Source: Streptomyces sp. MST-110588 (GTDB taxonomy: Bacteria > Actinomycetota > Actinomycetes > Streptomycetales > Streptomycetaceae). From it: DNA of 64,000 nucleotides. Where the stretch lies: positions 868,001 to 932,000 of the forward strand of contig NZ_CP074380.1 of NCBI RefSeq assembly GCF_022695595.1. The letters run 5' to 3'. Of this stretch, positions 16,207-24,198 are shown one piece after another (the stretch's first letter is position 1; the number at the start of each line of letters is the position of its first letter). The notes beneath the pieces are model-generated. The model saw nothing but the letters and a program-made list of their open reading frames with translations. It ran no database searches and had not been told where the DNA came from. The position numbers and the translations under genes are program-made.

Positions 16207-17706
16207 TCAGGCGCGGGAGAACCACCGTTCGCGCTCGGCGGTGGTGACCGTACGCCGCTGCGTGTCCAGTTCGATCTTGCCGAGGTGGGCGTAGTGGTCC
16301 ACCACCTCCGGGCCGAACGCCTGGCGGGCCAGCGCGCTGCGGCGGAAGGCGTCCAGCGCGTGGTCGAGCGTGACGGGGATCTGCGGCGCGTCCTCGGCCC
16401 GGTAGGCGTTGTCCGTGTACGGGTCCGGGGGCGGGGTACGGCGGTCCAGGCCGTGGGTGATCGCGGCGAGGGCGGCGGCGAGCGCCAGGTAGGGGTTGGC
16501 GTCCGCGCCGGGCACCCGTACCTCCAGGTGCAGCCCGTCCCCGTGGCCGACCACCCGTACCGCGCACGTCCGGTTGTCCATCCCCCAGGTGAGCCGGGTG
16601 GGGGCGAAGGAGTCGGGCACGAAGCGCTTGTAGGAGTTGGTGGTGGGGGCGTAGAGCGGGGTGAGCTGCGGCAGCCCGTCCAGGAGTCCGGCGATCGCGT
16701 ACCGGGCCGTGGCGGAGGGGTTTCCCTGCTCGTCGGCGAGGACCGGGCGGTCGTCCCGCCAGAGGGAGACATGCAGGTGGAAGCCGTTGGCCAGGCCCGT
16801 TTCCGGGGCGGCCATGAAGGTCGGGGCCAGCCCCGCCCGGGCGCCCACGGTGCGTGCCGCGTGCTTGAAGAGCGGATGGCCGTCGCAGGCCGCCAGCGCG
16901 TCGCCGTACGGGAAGGTCACCTCGATCTGGCCGGGCGCCGACTCGGTCTTGACCGCCTCGACCGGCAGTCCGGCGCCGGCCAGCGCGACGGCGAGCCGGC
17001 GCATGTACGCGTCCTGGCACGGGTCGTGGTCCAGGGCGTAGTCGAGGTTCTCCTCGGTCACCGCGCGCAGACCGTGGTAGCCGGCCTGCGCCGCGTCGGC
17101 GTAGCTGCCCTTGTACAGCACGAACTCGGTCTCCAGGCCCGCCTTGACGCTCAGGCCCCGCTCGGCGAGACGGGCCAGGGCACCGCGGAGCATCTGCCGG
17201 GGCGCCACCGCCACCGGCCGGCCGTCGGGTCCGACGGCGTCCGCGTGGACCAGGGCGGTGCCCGGCTGCCACGGCAGCAGCCGCACGGTGGACAGGTCGG
17301 GCTGCACCCGCAGGTCCTGGTAGCCGGTCGCCCAGGAGGTGAGCGCGAAGCCGTCCAGGGGGCGCATGTCCACATCGGTCGCCAGGATGTACGCGCACAT
17401 GTCGGTGCCGTCGCCCGCGACCTGGTCCAGGAAGTGCCGGGCGTCGTACAGCTTGCCCTTCAGACGGCCCTGGGCGTCGGTGACGGCGACGCGTACGGTG
17501 TCGACCCGGCCGGCCGCGACCTCCTGCCGCAGCCCTTCCAGGCCCAGCGGCCCGCCGGGCCGTGCCGTGCGCGAACCGCCGTGGGGAAGCTCCGTGAAGA
17601 CCCCCGGACCCGCCACCGCGCCGTTCTCCGTACCCCGCGCACCGTTCTCCGTACCCCGTGCGCGGCTCTCCGTACCCCGCGCACCGTTGTCCGGCCCGCC
17701 GCTCAT
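16207..17706 (-). CDS. glutamine synthetase family protein (gamma-glutamyl-amine ligase type)
   Basis: A 499-residue GlnA-like enzyme. Active-site blocks are visible: GLETEFVLYKG, ESAPGQIEVTFPYGD, NGFHLHVSLW, NSYKRFVPDSFAP and LEVRVPGADANPYLALAA. The last has Gly where classical enzymes have Asp (RxPD). Residues 1-30 are an unusual repeat (GARGTEN) encoded by 21-bp tandem units. Several actinobacterial paralogues glutamylate polyamines or ethanolamine rather than ammonia. Its one-base TGATG overlap with an APC permease fits an amine assimilation role. True glutamine synthetase is less likely, given the permease context and extended N terminus. Confidence 0.85.
   Translation of the reverse strand: MSGGPDNGARGTESRARGTENGARGTENGAVAGPGVFTELPHGGSRTARPGGPLGLEGLRQEVAAGRVDTVRVAVTDAQGRLKGKLYDARHFLDQVAGDGTDMCAYILATDVDMRPLDGFALTSWATGYQDLRVQPDLSTVRLLPWQPGTALVHADAVGPDGRPVAVAPRQMLRGALARLAERGLSVKAGLETEFVLYKGSYADAAQAGYHGLRAVTEENLDYALDHDPCQDAYMRRLAVALAGAGLPVEAVKTESAPGQIEVTFPYGDALAACDGHPLFKHAARTVGARAGLAPTFMAAPETGLANGFHLHVSLWRDDRPVLADEQGNPSATARYAIAGLLDGLPQLTPLYAPTTNSYKRFVPDSFAPTRLTWGMDNRTCAVRVVGHGDGLHLEVRVPGADANPYLALAAALAAITHGLDRRTPPPDPYTDNAYRAEDAPQIPVTLDHALDAFRRSALARQAFGPEVVDHYAHLGKIELDTQRRTVTTAERERWFSRA
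17610..17695 (-). repeat. 21-bp in-frame tandem repeat in ligase N terminus
   Basis: About four units with the core CCGTTCTCCGTACCCCGCGCA encode GARGTEN-like heptads at residues 8-29 of the ligase. Being in frame, copy changes would alter only the tail length. Confidence 0.75.
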
Positions 17707-19238
17707 CAGACGATCTCCTGTTCCAGTTTCGCCAGCTCGGGATCGTCGGCCGGCGTCGGGATCTCGTACGCCCGGCGTCCGGCGACCACCCACCAGATGC
17801 TGGCCAGTGCGAGGACCGCGACCAGGGCCACGGGCGCGTAGTTGAAGGAATCCAGGGATATCGGGCTGCTCTGCGGCAGGCAGAACAGCAGCGTCACGAA
17901 GGCGACCCACACCACGGCGATCCAGCCGACCGGCACGCCCCAGCGGCCGAGGTTCCAGGGGCCGGGCCGGAAGCGGTCGCCGGCCTTGAGCCGCAGGAAG
18001 ATCGGGATGGCGTAGGCGGGGGTGATGCCGATGACGTTGATCGAGGTCACGGCGGAGTACGCGGTCGGGGAGTACAGGGAGGGGACGGCGAGCACGGCGG
18101 CGACCACGACGGCCAGGACGACCGCGCGGGTGGGCGTGCCCGTACGGCTGGAGACCCGGCGCCACAGCCGGGAGCCGGGCAGCGCGCCGTCCCGGCTGAA
18201 GGCGAACACCATCCGCGAGGCGGCGGCGACCCCGGCGTTGCCGCAGAAGAGCTGGGCGACGATGACGATCAGCAGCAGCGCCTTGGCGCCGCCGACACCC
18301 AGCGCGTCGAGGAAGATCTGCGCGGGCGGCACGTTGGTGGCGGTGCCCTGGGTGCCGGCGTAGTTCTGGATGGCGAAGGTGAGGCCGGTGAGCAGTACGA
18401 AGCCGGCGGCCCAGGACCAGACGATGGCGCGCATGATGCCGCGGGCGGCGCTGGTCTGGGCCTGGGTGGTCTCCTCCGAGAGGTGCGCGGAGGCGTCGTA
18501 CCCGCAGAAGGTGTACTGCGCCAGCAGCAGGCCGATCATGACGACGTAGAGCGAGCTGGTCCAGCCGGTGTCGTTGACGAACTTGCCGAAGACGAAAGAG
18601 GCGGACTGGTGGTGGGAGGGGACCAGCCACAGCACGCCGACGATGACGGCGACGCCCGCCACGTGCCACCACACGCTGATGGAGTTCAGGATGCTGACCA
18701 GGCGGACGCCGAAGAGGTTCAGCGTCGCGTGCAGGCACAGGATGACCAGGTAGATCACCATGGTCGCGCCCGGGGTGGGTTCGAAGCCCCACTGGAGGTT
18801 GCAGAACGCGCCGACGAACTGGGCCGCGCCGTAGTCGACGCTGGCGATGGCGCCGAGCAGGCCCAGCAGGTTGAGCCAGCCGGTGTACCAGCCCCAGCGC
18901 CGGCCGCCGAGCTGGTCCGCCATGTAGTACAGCGCGCCGGAGGTCGGGTAGGCGCTGGTGACCTCGGCCAGTCCGGCGCCGACGAACAGCACCATGAAGC
19001 CGACGGCGAGCCAGCCCCAGATCATCACGGCGGGGCCGCCGGTGTTCAGGCCGAAGCCGTAGAGCGTCATGCATCCGGACAGGACCGAGATGACGCTGAA
19101 ACTGATGGCGAAGTTGCCGAACGGTCCCATGCGGCGGGTGAGCACCGGTTTGTAGCCGAGTTCGCGCAGGAACTCGTCGTCGGACTTCAGACCGTGGGCG
19201 TGCTGGGACACACGTCCGGATCGTGTCGCACGGGACAC
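17706..19238 (-). CDS. APC superfamily amino acid/amine permease
   Basis: A 510-residue permease with about 12 transmembrane helices. The N-terminal cytoplasmic part SDDEFLRELGYKPVLTRRMG leads into helix 1, FAISFSVISVLSGCMTLYGFG, the substrate-binding unwound region of this family. Later features are YPTSGALYYMAD in helix 3, CGYDASAHLSEET in the helix 6 region and SRMVFAFSRDGALPGS between helices 8 and 9. The GTG at 19238 was chosen because GGAGG lies 7 bases before it and the upstream reading is low complexity. Its stop overlaps the ligase start, so uptake and glutamylation of one amine is the likely theme. Confidence 0.88.
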   Translation of the reverse strand: MSRATRSGRVSQHAHGLKSDDEFLRELGYKPVLTRRMGPFGNFAISFSVISVLSGCMTLYGFGLNTGGPAVMIWGWLAVGFMVLFVGAGLAEVTSAYPTSGALYYMADQLGGRRWGWYTGWLNLLGLLGAIASVDYGAAQFVGAFCNLQWGFEPTPGATMVIYLVILCLHATLNLFGVRLVSILNSISVWWHVAGVAVIVGVLWLVPSHHQSASFVFGKFVNDTGWTSSLYVVMIGLLLAQYTFCGYDASAHLSEETTQAQTSAARGIMRAIVWSWAAGFVLLTGLTFAIQNYAGTQGTATNVPPAQIFLDALGVGGAKALLLIVIVAQLFCGNAGVAAASRMVFAFSRDGALPGSRLWRRVSSRTGTPTRAVVLAVVVAAVLAVPSLYSPTAYSAVTSINVIGITPAYAIPIFLRLKAGDRFRPGPWNLGRWGVPVGWIAVVWVAFVTLLFCLPQSSPISLDSFNYAPVALVAVLALASIWWVVAGRRAYEIPTPADDPELAKLEQEIV

Positions 19239-19321
19239 CAGGGAACCTCCGATTGCGCAAACACCTAGAGGGGCGGGCGAGGGGGAGCGAGGGGAACAAG
19301 GGGGCGCTCGGCGCGCGGGCC

Positions 19322-20362
19322 TCACGGTCCGGCGCGGGGTGCGCCGCCGGAGTACGCCGTCAGGCACTGGGTACGGGCCCGCAGGAACACCTCGGTCGCC
19401 GCCTCCGGGTCACCCGGACCCGGGCCCTCGGTCATGTAGGCCCAGGGCAGGCGGGTGACGTACGGCCCGAGCGCGGTGAACACGCGCGCGGCGTCGGCGA
19501 AACGTTCCCCCGCCCACAGCGCGTGTGCCAGGTGGTTCAGGTCCAGGACCGACTGCCCGCCCGGTTCCGTATGGGCGAACCAGCTCAGCGCCCGGTCGAT
19601 GTCGTGGATGACCGGCTCCCGCGCCCACTGCCGGCCCAGCAGCGGGTCGATGCCTCCTTGCGTGCGCCGGCGGTGGTAGTACTCCGCGCAGGCGTACAGG
19701 GGCAGCACGCGCAGCGGTGACTGCTCGGGGGCCCAGGAGACCACCCAGCGGGAGAAGTCGATGGCCGAGGCGTGCGAGGTGCCCAGGAGCGCGTGGAAGA
19801 ACTGCAGCATGCGGTGGTACGCCTCGCGGTTGTACCGGTCGCGTACGTAGATCTCGTACAGCAGCCCCCAGGGGCCGGCCGGCAGCATCGGCTCCCACGG
19901 GCGCTGCTGGTGCTCGGGCCGTTCCCGGCGCACGTCGAGCTGGGCCAGGGTGAGCAGACACAGCCACGGCACCGGGTCGTCGGGGGCGCGCTGGGTGGCG
20001 ATCCGGCTGACGTGCCGCGCCTCCTGGGCCATCCGGGCGGCGCTCTCGTGCCGCTGGCCGTGGGCCTGGACCGCCCGCGACACCGCGACCCGGGCCCGCA
20101 TCATCTGCGCGTCGGCGCTGTCCGGCTCCTCCGCCAGCCAGGTCTGCACCACCTGCGACTTGGCGGCGGCAGCCGCCAGCACCTGCGAGCGGGAGGTGCG
20201 CAGCGGCCAGTGCGTGCTCGTACGGGCCAGCAGGTCGCGGGTGGACATCCAGCGCCCCACCCGCAGGTCCTCCAAAGCCATGCGCAGTTCGGTGTCGAAC
20301 CCGGCCGGGTGGAAGACCGGCCGGAACTCCTCGCCGCCGGCGGGCGTCCGTCTGCCCCGCAT
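19322..20362 (-). CDS. TPR-like conserved hypothetical protein
   Basis: A 346-residue soluble, largely helical protein with repeat-like units such as RVGRWMSTRDLLART, AVSRAVQAHGQRHESAARMAQEARHVSRI, and HALWAGERFADAARVFTALGPYV, typical of tetratricopeptide-like folds. Trp and Arg are frequent. There is no signal peptide and no catalytic motif. The ATG at 20362 with GGAG 7 bases upstream was chosen over a GTG at 20365. It precedes the permease by 83 bases on the same strand and could be in the same transcript. Function unknown. Confidence 0.75.
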   Translation of the reverse strand: MRGRRTPAGGEEFRPVFHPAGFDTELRMALEDLRVGRWMSTRDLLARTSTHWPLRTSRSQVLAAAAAKSQVVQTWLAEEPDSADAQMMRARVAVSRAVQAHGQRHESAARMAQEARHVSRIATQRAPDDPVPWLCLLTLAQLDVRRERPEHQQRPWEPMLPAGPWGLLYEIYVRDRYNREAYHRMLQFFHALLGTSHASAIDFSRWVVSWAPEQSPLRVLPLYACAEYYHRRRTQGGIDPLLGRQWAREPVIHDIDRALSWFAHTEPGGQSVLDLNHLAHALWAGERFADAARVFTALGPYVTRLPWAYMTEGPGPGDPEAATEVFLRARTQCLTAYSGGAPRAGP

Positions 20363-20867
20363 CACATCGCTCCGCCGCGCGGCACCGCCACCGCTGCCCG
20401 TACCGCCGCCCGTACCGCCGTCCGCGCCGGTGACGCCGTCCGTGGGCGGTCACGGGCCGTGCCGCGTACGGCGCCGGGGTGCGGGCAGGCCGCCGCGTAC
20501 GGTCGGACACGTGCGCCGGGAGGGAGACACGCGGGCAGTGCCTCCGAGCTGAACGTCATCGGAATCCTCGGTCGGGACAGGCTTGCGGTCGGCGGCCACC
20601 GCGCGGCCCACCGCGTTGCCACGGTGGTGAAGGCTGTACCGGTAGGTGGTGTGAGGGCTGCACCGGTAAGGAATACGCGACGCGGGGGCGGTTGGTCTAG
20701 TTCTTGATTTTTTTCGGCCAACGGGCGTAGCTTTACCCCGACTTGACAGACGCTCCCGATGTCCGCCAACCCCGCACGCCTACCGGGAGGTTGATGGAGA
20801 AACTTTCACCTCTCCCCCAACTCCCGGTGAACTCCGGACAATCCACCGCATCCCACGACACACAGCC
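20363..20867. other. intergenic stretch
   Basis: About 500 bases between two minus-strand genes without a credible reading frame. The part at 20690-20740 is AT-richer than the rest (TTCTTGATTTTTTTCGG). The segment next to the SnoaL-like gene holds a hairpin, listed separately. The promoter of the TPR/permease/ligase unit is expected here, but no clear -10/-35 pair was found. Confidence 0.4.
20782..20828 (-). terminator. interrupted hairpin behind SnoaL-like gene
   Basis: ACCGGGAG (20782-20789) pairs with CTCCCGGT (20821-20828). Inner pairs TTG/CAA and GGAGA/TCTCC leave a 10-base loop. It lies 40-86 bases after the SnoaL-like stop codon. Confidence 0.6.
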
Positions 20868-21281
20868 TCACTTCAGCCGTTCGTAGCAGTCGTAGTTCCG
20901 CTGGGCGATGATCTTTCCGTCGCGGAATTCGAGGAAGGCCGCGATGTGGGCGCGCAGCACGTGACCCGCGGGAAGGCCGCCCAACGGGACTGCGAGCGTC
21001 CCCGTCCAGGTGACCTCCAAGGCGACCTGATCGCCCGCCGCCACCGCGTTGACCACCTCGAAGTGCTGTTCACTCAGGCTTCGCCTGCCCTGCTCCGACG
21101 CCTTGAGGATGTCGGGCAGGCCGCGGACGGCGCCGTCCGGGAAAAGGGCGTTGGGCAGCTCGCGGTGGACCGCGTCACGGTGGAAGAACCGGGCGAGCTC
21201 GTCGCCGGTGGCTCCCCGGGCGACGGCCCGGTGGTAGCGGACGGCGATGTCGACGTTCGGATGCCGTGGTGAATTCGCCAT
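20868..21281 (-). CDS. SnoaL/NTF2-like protein
   Basis: A 137-residue protein with the cone-shaped NTF2-like fold. Visible blocks are DIAVRYHRAVARGATGDELARFFHRDAVHRELPN, the helix ILKASEQGRRSL, and the sheet DQVALEVTWTGTLAV, HVLRAHIAAFLEFRDGKIIAQRNYDCYERL. The closing strand FRDGKI.xQRNYDCY is typical of SnoaL-like limonene-epoxide-hydrolase relatives. These bind small hydrophobic ligands, and a few are cyclases or isomerases. No biosynthetic genes surround it, so function is open. Confidence 0.85.
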   Translation of the reverse strand: MANSPRHPNVDIAVRYHRAVARGATGDELARFFHRDAVHRELPNALFPDGAVRGLPDILKASEQGRRSLSEQHFEVVNAVAAGDQVALEVTWTGTLAVPLGGLPAGHVLRAHIAAFLEFRDGKIIAQRNYDCYERLK

Positions 21282-21374
21282 GGGGGCAACCGTAGTTGCG
21301 CGCCTGCCGGGGCACAGCCCACCGGCGGTGAGCTGTGCGGTACGTCCGAGTGGCGCGTCGGGGCGGCGCGTCAG

Positions 21375-21446
21375 GGTGGTACGTCGGGCAGGGCGTCAAG
21401 GCGGTACGTCGGGCAGGGCATCAGGGCGGTACGTCGGGCAGGGCAG
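21375..21446. repeat. 25-bp tandem repeat behind C39 peptidase gene
   Basis: Unit GGCGGTACGTCGGGCAGGGCATCAG, 2.9 copies (21375-21399, 21400-21424, 21425-21446) with two or three differences. The array ends 4 bases before the peptidase stop codon (complement of 21451-21453). Confidence 0.92.
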
Positions 21447-21450
21447 TGCG

Positions 21451-22857
21451 TCAGGAGATGCCGACCGCGGCCAGGGCGGTGCGCTGGGCGGCGGTGACGG
21501 CGGCGGGGAAGTACAGGTAGCAGATGCCGCCGGTGCCGCTGACGACCTTGCCCTCGGCGTTCTTGCGCTTGGTGCGCAGCCAGATGTTCTCCCACTGCCG
21601 GCGCTTGTAGACGCGCCGGACGGCGGCGTTGCTCGGCGAGGCCGGGTCGTTGGCGATGATGTCGCCGCTCTTGGTGAAGCCGATGACGGTCATCAGGTGC
21701 CCGGCCGTCCCGTAGCCGGCACCGTCCAGCTCGGTCTTCAGGAACGACTGGGAGGTGATGACGGGGATGCCCGCCTGGATGAGCCGTTCGACCTCCGACA
21801 GGCTCCGCAGCCGGGTGATGACGCCCTGCATGTCCCGGTAGGTGGCCGCGTAGGCGGCGTTGAAGGGCCAGTTGCCGCAGCCCTGGTACTGGTAGTCGTA
21901 GGTGAAGCGGGCGGCGTGGCAGACCTGCGGGTCGGCGTAGGACGGATTGACCCAGGCCAGGTCCTCGCGGGTCGGCTTGCGGCCCCAGTACTCGATGATC
22001 ATCTGGGAGGAGGTGGGGCTGCACCACGCCTCTCCCCCGTTGTCGTACTCCGGGTACTGGCCCTTGTGGATCTCCTGCGAATAGCGCGGTACGGCCAGTT
22101 CGCGGCCGGCCCCGGCGCCGGGCTTGGAGGCGGGCACCTCGAAGCGGTCGGGCACGTCCGAGCCCATGGCGCCCACCCGCCAGACCGTGGGGGTGAGCGT
22201 GCTGCCCGGCTTGCGGTAGAGGGTCAGCCGCAGCTCGTAGGAGGCCAGCCGCAGTCCGCCCGCGGGGCTGTCGATCGCGAAGGTGTCGGTGGAGATGCTG
22301 CTCTTGCCGTCCTTCTGGCCGTCCACGGACGTACGGCGGATGTCGCCGTCCCCCGCCGCCCACCGGCCCATGACGTACCACGGGGTCTGGGTCCCGTCGC
22401 TGTAGGTGCCGCGCAGTTCCACGGCGATCCAGGTGCCGGCCGGCGTCCGGGCGTTCCAGGAGACGACGGCCTCGGTCGCGGGCACCTTCAGCTTGTGGAC
22501 CGGCCCCGTCCAGGTGGCGTACTCCCAGGAGGCGGTACGGCCGGTGTGCGGGTCGCGGTACTCCTGCGTGCCGGCGGGCCGGTCGATGACGATACCGGGG
22601 CGCACCCCGCCTTCGGCGCGGGTGCCCTGCGCGGTGCCCTGTTTCCATTCGGCGAGGGTGGTCCAGCCGTGGTACTCGACGGTTTCCTTCGGCGCGCGGG
22701 CGGCGGAGGGGCCCTCGGCTGCGGCCTGGGCGGGAGTAGCGGCGCCGGGCGTGTCCCTGCGGGGGCCGGGCGAGGCGTGTGCCAGAGGGGCGGCCACCCC
22801 CGCGGCGGCGGCGAGGGCGGCGGCCAGGACGGTACGCCGGGGCGCGGATCTGGTCAT
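21451..22857 (-). CDS. secreted C39-type cysteine peptidase
   Basis: A 468-residue exported protein. The N terminus SAPRRTVLAAALAAAAGVAAPLAHA is a twin-arginine-like signal with likely cleavage after AHA near residue 28. Residues 60-245 form a beta-rich region with TGPVHKLKVPATEAVVSWNA. The catalytic domain is a papain-like peptidase_C39_2: C279 in GGEAWCSPTSSQM, H387 in GTAGHLMTVIGF and D404 in IIANDPASPS. It is probably active outside the cell, on peptides or cell-wall proteins. The ATG has a GGGGGAT-type ribosome site upstream. A 25-bp repeat array begins just behind its stop. Confidence 0.88.
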   Translation of the reverse strand: MTRSAPRRTVLAAALAAAAGVAAPLAHASPGPRRDTPGAATPAQAAAEGPSAARAPKETVEYHGWTTLAEWKQGTAQGTRAEGGVRPGIVIDRPAGTQEYRDPHTGRTASWEYATWTGPVHKLKVPATEAVVSWNARTPAGTWIAVELRGTYSDGTQTPWYVMGRWAAGDGDIRRTSVDGQKDGKSSISTDTFAIDSPAGGLRLASYELRLTLYRKPGSTLTPTVWRVGAMGSDVPDRFEVPASKPGAGAGRELAVPRYSQEIHKGQYPEYDNGGEAWCSPTSSQMIIEYWGRKPTREDLAWVNPSYADPQVCHAARFTYDYQYQGCGNWPFNAAYAATYRDMQGVITRLRSLSEVERLIQAGIPVITSQSFLKTELDGAGYGTAGHLMTVIGFTKSGDIIANDPASPSNAAVRRVYKRRQWENIWLRTKRKNAEGKVVSGTGGICYLYFPAAVTAAQRTALAAVGIS

Positions 22858-23055
22858 GGCGGAGATCCCCCAGTCGGGTGCGATCACTCGGGTACGGGCA
22901 TGGAGAACTGAAGTTCGGGGCCGGCGTTCGGTACATCGGTCGGCGCGCGTGTCGGCAGTGGCACAACTATCTCCGCTCGGCACGGGCTTCGGCCAGCGGT
23001 CGGGCGCGCGTCGCGCCAGGAATATTGGTGTGGACCACTGTCGTACGCTGACGCC

Positions 23056-23736
23056 GTGCCCAACGAACCCGCTCCGACCGGCCCGGACGCCCCGACCGGC
23101 CCGGACGCCCCGACCGGCCCGGACGCCCCGACCGGCCGGCCCGCTCCGGCCGGCCCCACCGGCCTGGCCCGCCTCGCCGCCCGCCTGCGCGCCCTGCCGC
23201 CCTCCTGCGGCCCGGTGCGCCTGGTCGCCGTCGACGGGCACGCGGGCTCGGGCAAGAGCACCTTCGCCCGGCACCTGGCCACGGCCCTCGGCGGCGCACC
23301 CGTGGTGCACCTCGACGACATCGCCACCCATGACGAGCTGTTCGCCTGGACGGACCGGCTGCGCGAACAGGTGTTGGAGCCGCTGAGCCGTGGCGAGCAC
23401 GCGTGCTACGGCGTATACGACTGGGTGCGCCGCGCGTTCACCGCCCACCGGGAGCTGGCGCCCGCGCCCGTCGTCCTCCTGGAAGGCGTCGGTGCCGGCC
23501 GCCGGGCCCTGCGCCCGTATCTGACGTGCCTGATGTGGATGGAACTGACCGGCGAACGCTCCTGGGAAAGGGGACGGCTCCGGGACGGCCCGGAGCAGTC
23601 CGCGTTCTGGAATGGCTGGATTCCATCGGAACGCCGGCACTTCGCGGCGGATCCGTCCCGTCCGTACGCCGATCTGCTGGTGCTCCAGCGGGAGATGGGA
23701 TACGAGGTACGGATGGGGCCCGCCGGAAGGGAATGA
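23056..23736 (+). CDS. uridine kinase-like P-loop ATPase
   Basis: A 226-residue P-loop protein. Walker A is GHAGSGKST at 61-69. The Asp pair in VVHLDDIATHDELF matches the uridine kinase/phosphoribulokinase acceptor region, and VVLLEGVGAGRRALRPYL matches the strand-3 block of that family. The GTG start at 23056 begins a 25-residue tail of PTGPDA repeats encoded by 15-bp tandem DNA units, which is probably disordered. The family phosphorylates nucleosides or related alcohols; the acceptor here is unknown. It stands alone, divergent from the C39 peptidase. Confidence 0.85.
   Translation: MPNEPAPTGPDAPTGPDAPTGPDAPTGRPAPAGPTGLARLAARLRALPPSCGPVRLVAVDGHAGSGKSTFARHLATALGGAPVVHLDDIATHDELFAWTDRLREQVLEPLSRGEHACYGVYDWVRRAFTAHRELAPAPVVLLEGVGAGRRALRPYLTCLMWMELTGERSWERGRLRDGPEQSAFWNGWIPSERRHFAADPSRPYADLLVLQREMGYEVRMGPAGRE
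23077..23143 (+). repeat. 15-bp in-frame tandem repeat
   Basis: About four copies of a CCGACCGGCCCGGACGC-type unit (15-bp period) encode PTGPDA repeats at the N terminus of the kinase-like protein. The unit is a multiple of three, so copy changes keep the frame. Confidence 0.85.
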
Positions 23737-24198
23737 TCTCCCCAGCTCGTCACCGTGCGTGACGGAGCGCGGCCGGTGTACGGGCCGTCCTCGCCCGGCT
23801 GCCATCAAGTGCTCCAACTTCGCTTGACCTGGGGGGCGGACAGGACTTACGTTCTCAATGTGCGGTTCTGACGGACCGCCCGCAGACGCGAAGCCCCCGG
23901 TTGTTCCCCGTGATCGGGGGCTTCGTTCTGTGCCGGGTGCCGTTGGACCGGTCCCCCGCCGCCGAACCCTCACCCTGGGTCACCGCCCCCTTCGCGCCGC
24001 CGCGGCGTTTCTTCCCTCGTGCGCCCCTCTTCGGCCGACACCGCCGCCGCAGGTACGATGCGAGTCCGTGCCACCGAAGAACGTGGACCGTCGGGCCCGG
24101 GAGTGCGGGCAACTCCCCTCCCCCTCCCGCCGGTTCGGACACTGCGGCCAGGCACCCGCCCGGCGGCACACCACGGGGGACGTTTTGTGGGGGACGTG
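23737..24198 (+). other. intergenic stretch with hairpin
   Basis: About 460 bases between two plus-strand genes. It contains the strong hairpin at 23889-23925 and otherwise only GC-rich sequence without a credible frame. The last 100 bases should include the promoter of the AAA+ gene. No tRNA features (T-loop, CCA end) were found beside the hairpin. Confidence 0.5.
23889..23925. terminator. long-stem hairpin, probable terminator
   Basis: CGAAGCCCCCG (23889-23899) and CGGGGGCTTCG (23915-23925) are exact inverted copies around a 15-base loop. It lies 150 bases after the kinase-like gene. The run TTCT follows on the plus strand. Confidence 0.8.

Noticed and set aside
17658..19268. 536-codon plus-strand open frame opposite the APC permease
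   Set aside because: Antisense shadow rich in Gly/Asp/Ala; the permease reading has clear helices and motifs.
20742..20747. TTGACA as a promoter in the 20.4-20.9 kb gap
   Set aside because: No -10 at the right distance and no plus-strand gene downstream.
23780..23930. Possible tRNA around the hairpin at 23889
   Set aside because: No T-loop GTTCRA, anticodon arm or acceptor pairing could be assembled; only the hairpin itself is convincing.
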